Source of the DNA: Cyclina sinensis | Taxonomy: Eukaryota > Mollusca > Bivalvia > Venerida > Veneridae | Direction: 5' to 3' | NCBI GenBank assembly: GCA_012932295.1 | Contig: JAAONU010000123.1 | Location: forward strand, 4,774,001-4,838,000 | Length of the DNA: 64,000 nt | Shown here: piece by piece, positions 59,785-64,000 of the stretch | Position numbering within the stretch: the first letter of the stretch is position 1 | How the letters are laid out: each line of letters begins with the position of its first letter | Program-made: the position numbers and the translations under genes | The notes under the pieces: model-generated | Database searches by the model: none | Told to the model about the DNA's origin: nothing | What the model saw: only the letters and a program-made list of their open reading frames with translations

Positions 59785-62716
59785 AAAAAGAGAAATGTTA
59801 ACATGTATCTTAACTCAGAGTCAGTTGTCTGATTTGGCATCATCAAAAGCCACGTCAAGCAACAAGAGATATGTTAACATTTGACAGCTAACATGCTATT
59901 CATTTCTTTTTATTATATTCTATGGTTACATGCTGACATAGTTAAAGTTTCCATCATGAAAATATTGCAACAGTCTTTCCAAGTTTCAAAATTATAAAAA
60001 ATCATGTGTGAAAGGATATTACAGTATGTAGTGTTGTGTATATTCTATATTGTCATGCGTTGATAAATTTAGTGCATGAAGGAAGCAAATACTATCTAAA
60101 AGACCCTGAATGTTTCCTTTCTTTGTTGACAATACTTGTGGGTTTGAAACTGACGTTGTAACTCTTTAAATTGAAATATATCTTGAAGACTCTTAGGTGC
60201 TGGCACAAGTACGCGGATAAGAATGGTCTGAATGTAAATTTGGATATTGGAGTTTAGGATATGATTTGTTCTTTTCGCAATATTTTAAACGAACCGCGAG
60301 TACCCTGGTAAGAACATCCTGAATTAATCTGAGTTTAAGACATGATTTGTTCTGTGACTATTTATTCAAAGTATTTTTTAATGTACCATTGTATAAATGG
60401 TTCGTTTATCACTCGAAAGAAATTCTCAGGAAGACATTTTTACCGTATTAATTTTGCCTGTATTATTTCATTGGGAAAGTTTTTGAGGAGAATAACCTCC
60501 AGTCGTTCAGTTTAATATCACTGTCTTTAGAAGTAGAATCTAGAATTTAAAAAAAAATTATATGTTTGAAAATTTCTAAGCCATCTTTGCGTATATTTAT
60601 CTGCAAATATAAATAACATTGTTTGAGATAAAAAAAACAAATGATGCACGAAACATTAATAACGGACAATGAAAAATTCAAAATAAACTTCATAACTGAA
60701 TAATTGTAGCATTCTGAAACGCAGAGTTGAAACAAGAGAATAAAATAGCATACTCAATGGAAAAAAAAATCGTTATATGTAATCAAACTGCTTGTATAGG
60801 TAATCAAAACTGCTGGTATAGGTAATCAAAACTGCAGGCTCATATCACAGAGTTTGGCGACAAATCTTTTAAAGTTATTTCTGAAATTGTCCCCGTCAGA
60901 ATGTGTAACTTTGCTGCGTTTTGGGCGATAATAAATTTTGTTTTATAGATGAGGTAAATAATATAATCTTTTCACGTTTTATTCTTGCGACGATTGATTA
61001 ATTCTTTTAACCCCTTGTAGTCTTTCAACAAAATTTAAGCTTTTATAATTAAAACTTCATTTCGTAAAAGATTAAGGTTCCCTGAATTTTTACTTTGTAT
61101 AGGCAGACTTTCTGCAGACGGTCTGGACTTTATGAGTCACTAGACGTTTGTGAGATACAGCATCTTTGTCCTATTCATACTGCGAGACGTTATGATTGTC
61201 ACAGTTTCTGGATACTGTTGAAAATATTGAGAAACATCGGTTTTTTTGCTCCGGTTCTTACAAAGACGGATTCAATCCATACAAATGTAGTTTGATTATG
61301 TTGTATGATATGCATCATATAGTCTTATACTGTCTGTATCGGAGCAATTTTCTGTTTCTGATCACCGGGTCTTTCATTCACTACAATATTTACATCAACA
61401 TTACAAAGTGGTACATCTTCCATATTAAGGGGTTTAACACTTGGCTGTCTGTCTGATGTGTTATGACATTACTGATTTGAAGTGGCAACTGGTAACATAG
61501 TAAAGTCTTTTCGTATTAACGAACATTTGAGTCATACAATCTATTCTGAACTATCTAACAGACTTCTCCTGTATGTTAGAACTCATATAGGCAAATAAGG
61601 TCGTTTACATTTATAAGCGTAGAAAAACATACTTGCTATTTAAGTTTATCCGTCCTTTGCATTTCCACAAGGTAATGAATACATTAGATCCGTGCTAGTA
61701 ACACCACTTGCATTTTGTAACTTTTAAGAAGCCAACAAATAAAGAAATAAAAAAAGAATACAACAAAAGTTACCGTTCTCCGGGAAAATACTATACTTAT
61801 ACGTTAGTTATACTTAACAAAGAAACCATCTGATTTACAAGGGTAGCAGAATGAAATGTCCATTGATACAAAGATCTGATGATTAACATTGGTTAAGAAA
61901 CATACGACCCTTTGCGGCGCTGAACGATTAAGGAAAGATGTATTAAAGTTTACGTTATATTATACTTCATTCAAACAATTCACTTTTTTATTCTGAAGCA
62001 TTTGAGACGATTGGACATTTATTATTAACAAAGACAGACAAACGTGACAAGTATTCAACAGTACGGTCTGTTTTGTTTCTTCATGTCCGTTGTTAACAAG
62101 CCCAGATATTAGACTATAGCACTTTGAGATTTAAGAGGATGCTGGGTCATTCTATTTTGTTATTTTCAAAACTATATAAATTCATCAGCATTTGTACATA
62201 TTCAGAAGCCAAACAACTGCAAATATCATTTAAAAAGAGTCACGATTTTCGTTTATAAACAGTTTAAAATAGCAAAACAAAATCGCAACAATATTTTTAA
62301 CAATGGCGTTTCACAACAGCGGATTGGACGTTAATATCCTGCTTAAATTAGGAAAGAAACAATATGTACTTTGAGATCGACAGCCTGCAGAAATGCATAC
62401 CTTTCATTTTCTTACTTAGAATCACTAGGAAATAATGTATTTTAGTTTCATATCAAATCAATAAAAAAGCAAGGAATTGCTATCTCTAGCTGGATTGTAT
62501 GCTGTTGCAAATATTTCACATCATTCAATCAAATCAAACGTACTTTAAATTGTTAAATGCCAGATCAACTAAATGAATAATGGAAAGCCAGTGGTATAAT
62601 CATCTTTGTATTTTATATATCGTATAAAAATATGATCTAAACCAATGTGTCTTTTTACACACGTACTGTCAATAATCAATATTTTCATTAACACTGAGTC
62701 CAGTTTTCTGGATTTT

Positions 62717-63190
62717 TATACTCCCCGGAGCATACAGTTGCCGCTTTGTCCATCCAGCATCCGTCCGACCGTCCGTCTGCACATCGGTCATGCGTTTTGA
62801 CTAAAAAATTAATGAAGGTATCAACATGAAACTCCATAGGTGGTTAGATCTCACTGAGGAGAAGTACAGTGCACAAAAACATTACTCTGCACGTTGTCAT
62901 TTTGGAGATATGACCCTTTGTTGATCTTTCTAGGAAATTATTGTCAGAATTTACTTTAGAGTCTTTCACAACAGTCATCTTGAAACATTCTGTAATAGAA
63001 ACAATGCACATGGTGTGGGTTCGTTTTGATGACAGGAACTGTCTTAAAATCGATAGCGACTTGAGTGATATACTTGCTGTCATAAAGTAACTGTTCATTT
63101 GATGCACTTTTGGTGGGTGAATGGTTAGGTAAATGTACAGGTCGCAGTTTATTAGTACAGTGATTAATGTTAGAGTTGCACGATAACCAC
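62717..63190. repeat. CTCCCCGGAGCATA-type dispersed repeat, copy B instance
   Basis: Homologous to 48836-49300, with small indels (for example about 14 extra bases, GCACATGGTGTGG-like, near 63005-63018). The overlapping minus-strand frames at 62844-63200 differ by frameshift from their copy A counterparts, arguing against coding. Confidence 0.65.
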
Positions 63191-63774
63191 ATCTATTCAA
63201 AGTGTCTGTAAACCGTAAGTGTTTTTCTAAGAAAAAATGACTTAAGCCTTCTCAAGTATTAATGTTTACACCGTTACACTGCTGTTCTTCTTTACTGAGA
63301 ATAAGCAAATGATCAGTTAAAACTGTTTACTAGTTACCATTACCTTCCGCTTCCAAATTTCACAAAAAAGGTTTACTCTACCGTTCAAGTGGCTGCTAAA
63401 ATATTTTTGTGCAGTTAAATTGGCATATATATTAATGATATATTTTCAATGTTTTCTAATTTATTGAAATTAGTTTTATATAAAGCCAACTTAATTTTTG
63501 GAGAACTTATTAAGACAGAATTTGCCACTCTTACTAGACTCTGGAAACCCTTTACATGTAAACTTACAGTAGTGTCTTGCCAAACTGAAATCTTTCAAAG
63601 AAACGAACTATGTCTTCGAAGATTATAGCATACCAGTTTTTGTTTGGCTTCTTGGAAAAAAAGAAACCGTGTAGATATTCTTAGAAAATATGTTTATCAA
63701 AACTGACAGAAAACTCACCCTTCCAAAACCTTAAAAGTCTATTTTGCAAAATTCATCATCAAAATACTTCTTTC

Positions 63775-63796
63775 AATATTATTATTCTTCTTCTTC

Positions 63797-63827
<31 letters not shown>
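63775..63827. repeat. (TTC)n/(TTA)n microsatellite
   Basis: Counterpart of 49879-49917, with TTC units at its left part. Confidence 0.9.
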
Positions 63828-64000
63828 CAAAATTTAAAACATGCCCATAGTTTTCATAATTACGTTACAGACATGCTTCTAAAACTGTAGATTTAAAGTT
63901 TAGAACGAGTTACTTGAATCTACACATGTCAAGATGCAGTCCAAAGCCAGAAAATGTTCAAATTTTGTTTTGGAATCATAAGTACTTAAATCTACATTTT

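Larger units (their letters stand above)
51048..64000. repeat. tandem segmental duplication, copy B (runs off the window)
   Basis: Direct copy of the unit at 42024. Homologous blocks: 51048-51665 with 42024-42655, 51680-52520 with 43020-43975, 59800-62465 with 44010-46747, and 62465-64000 with 48588-50090. The breaks are accounted for by insertions: a hAT element and a LINE here, and a MITE and a CAAGAGGGCC element in copy A. Confidence 0.92.

Noticed and set aside
45401..61456. Frames opening MYRQTFC in both copies (45401 and 61095)
   Set aside because: They are similar only because the DNA is duplicated; they diverge by frameshift at the C-terminal end and have no recognisable domain.
48968..63200. 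Minus-strand frames with CFKMTV and GHISKMTTCRVMFLC in both copies
   Set aside because: They lie in the CTCCCCGGAGCATA dispersed repeat, differ by frameshift between copies, and show no domain.
1..64000. CRISPR arrays, rRNA genes, bacterial operons, LTR retrotransposons
   Set aside because: None seen: no regularly spaced short repeats with unique spacers, no rRNA-like blocks, no paired LTRs or gag/protease/integrase motifs.

Overview
The window reads as intergenic DNA of an animal with a repeat-rich, AT-rich genome, most likely a bivalve mollusc. That assignment rests on several dispersed repeats that I associate with bivalve genomes: an element starting ATGCCCCCGAAGGGAGGCAT, one starting CAAGAGGGCCATGATGGCCC, one with a CTCCCCGGAGCATA core, and a tRNA-derived SINE ending in GCGTTAAACGCAAAACAAACAA. 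No search could be run, so the species is not named. No complete cellular gene is visible. Almost all short open frames are chance or lie inside repeats.

Layout. The first 1.7 kb holds possible exon remnants on the + strand. From 1.7 to 14.3 kb the DNA is AT-rich with little structure apart from a 43-bp minisatellite at 3.4 kb. From 14.3 to 21.8 kb is a graveyard of DNA transposons: two decayed Tc1-like elements with recognisable terminal inverted repeats (14359-15761 and 20217-21762), a mariner transposase fragment (17.0-17.2 kb, minus), a cluster of inverted repeat modules (17.4-19.85 kb) and a tRNA-derived SINE. From 23.7 to 26.3 kb there are strong hairpins and two unexplained divergent short frames. 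From 29 to 33 kb there is a 41-bp alternating purine/pyrimidine tract, a 56-bp minisatellite, a palindrome built from two E-boxes around a CRE, and a foldback element with long inverted termini. From 37.5 to 40.1 kb one internally tandem (168-bp) element has been interrupted by a second element carrying a ~165-bp array.

The right third (42.0-64.0 kb) is a direct tandem segmental duplication: copy A starts at 42024 and copy B at 51048. Comparing the copies gives occupied and empty sites for several insertions. Copy A alone has a ~77-bp MITE and a 1.84-kb repeat element. Copy B alone has a 1065-bp hAT element with a perfect 8-bp target duplication and a ~6.1-kb LINE with a 14-bp target duplication. 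The MITE, hAT and LINE fall within about 100 bp of one another in ancestral coordinates.

The LINE (53638-59784) is the main coding feature: an apurinic-type endonuclease, reverse transcriptase and C-terminal Cys/His motif in one long frame, interrupted only by two apparent +1 A changes in A-homopolymers. It is preceded by four ~380-bp tandem monomers that look like a repeated 5' promoter region. The duplicated segment has no convincing gene of its own.
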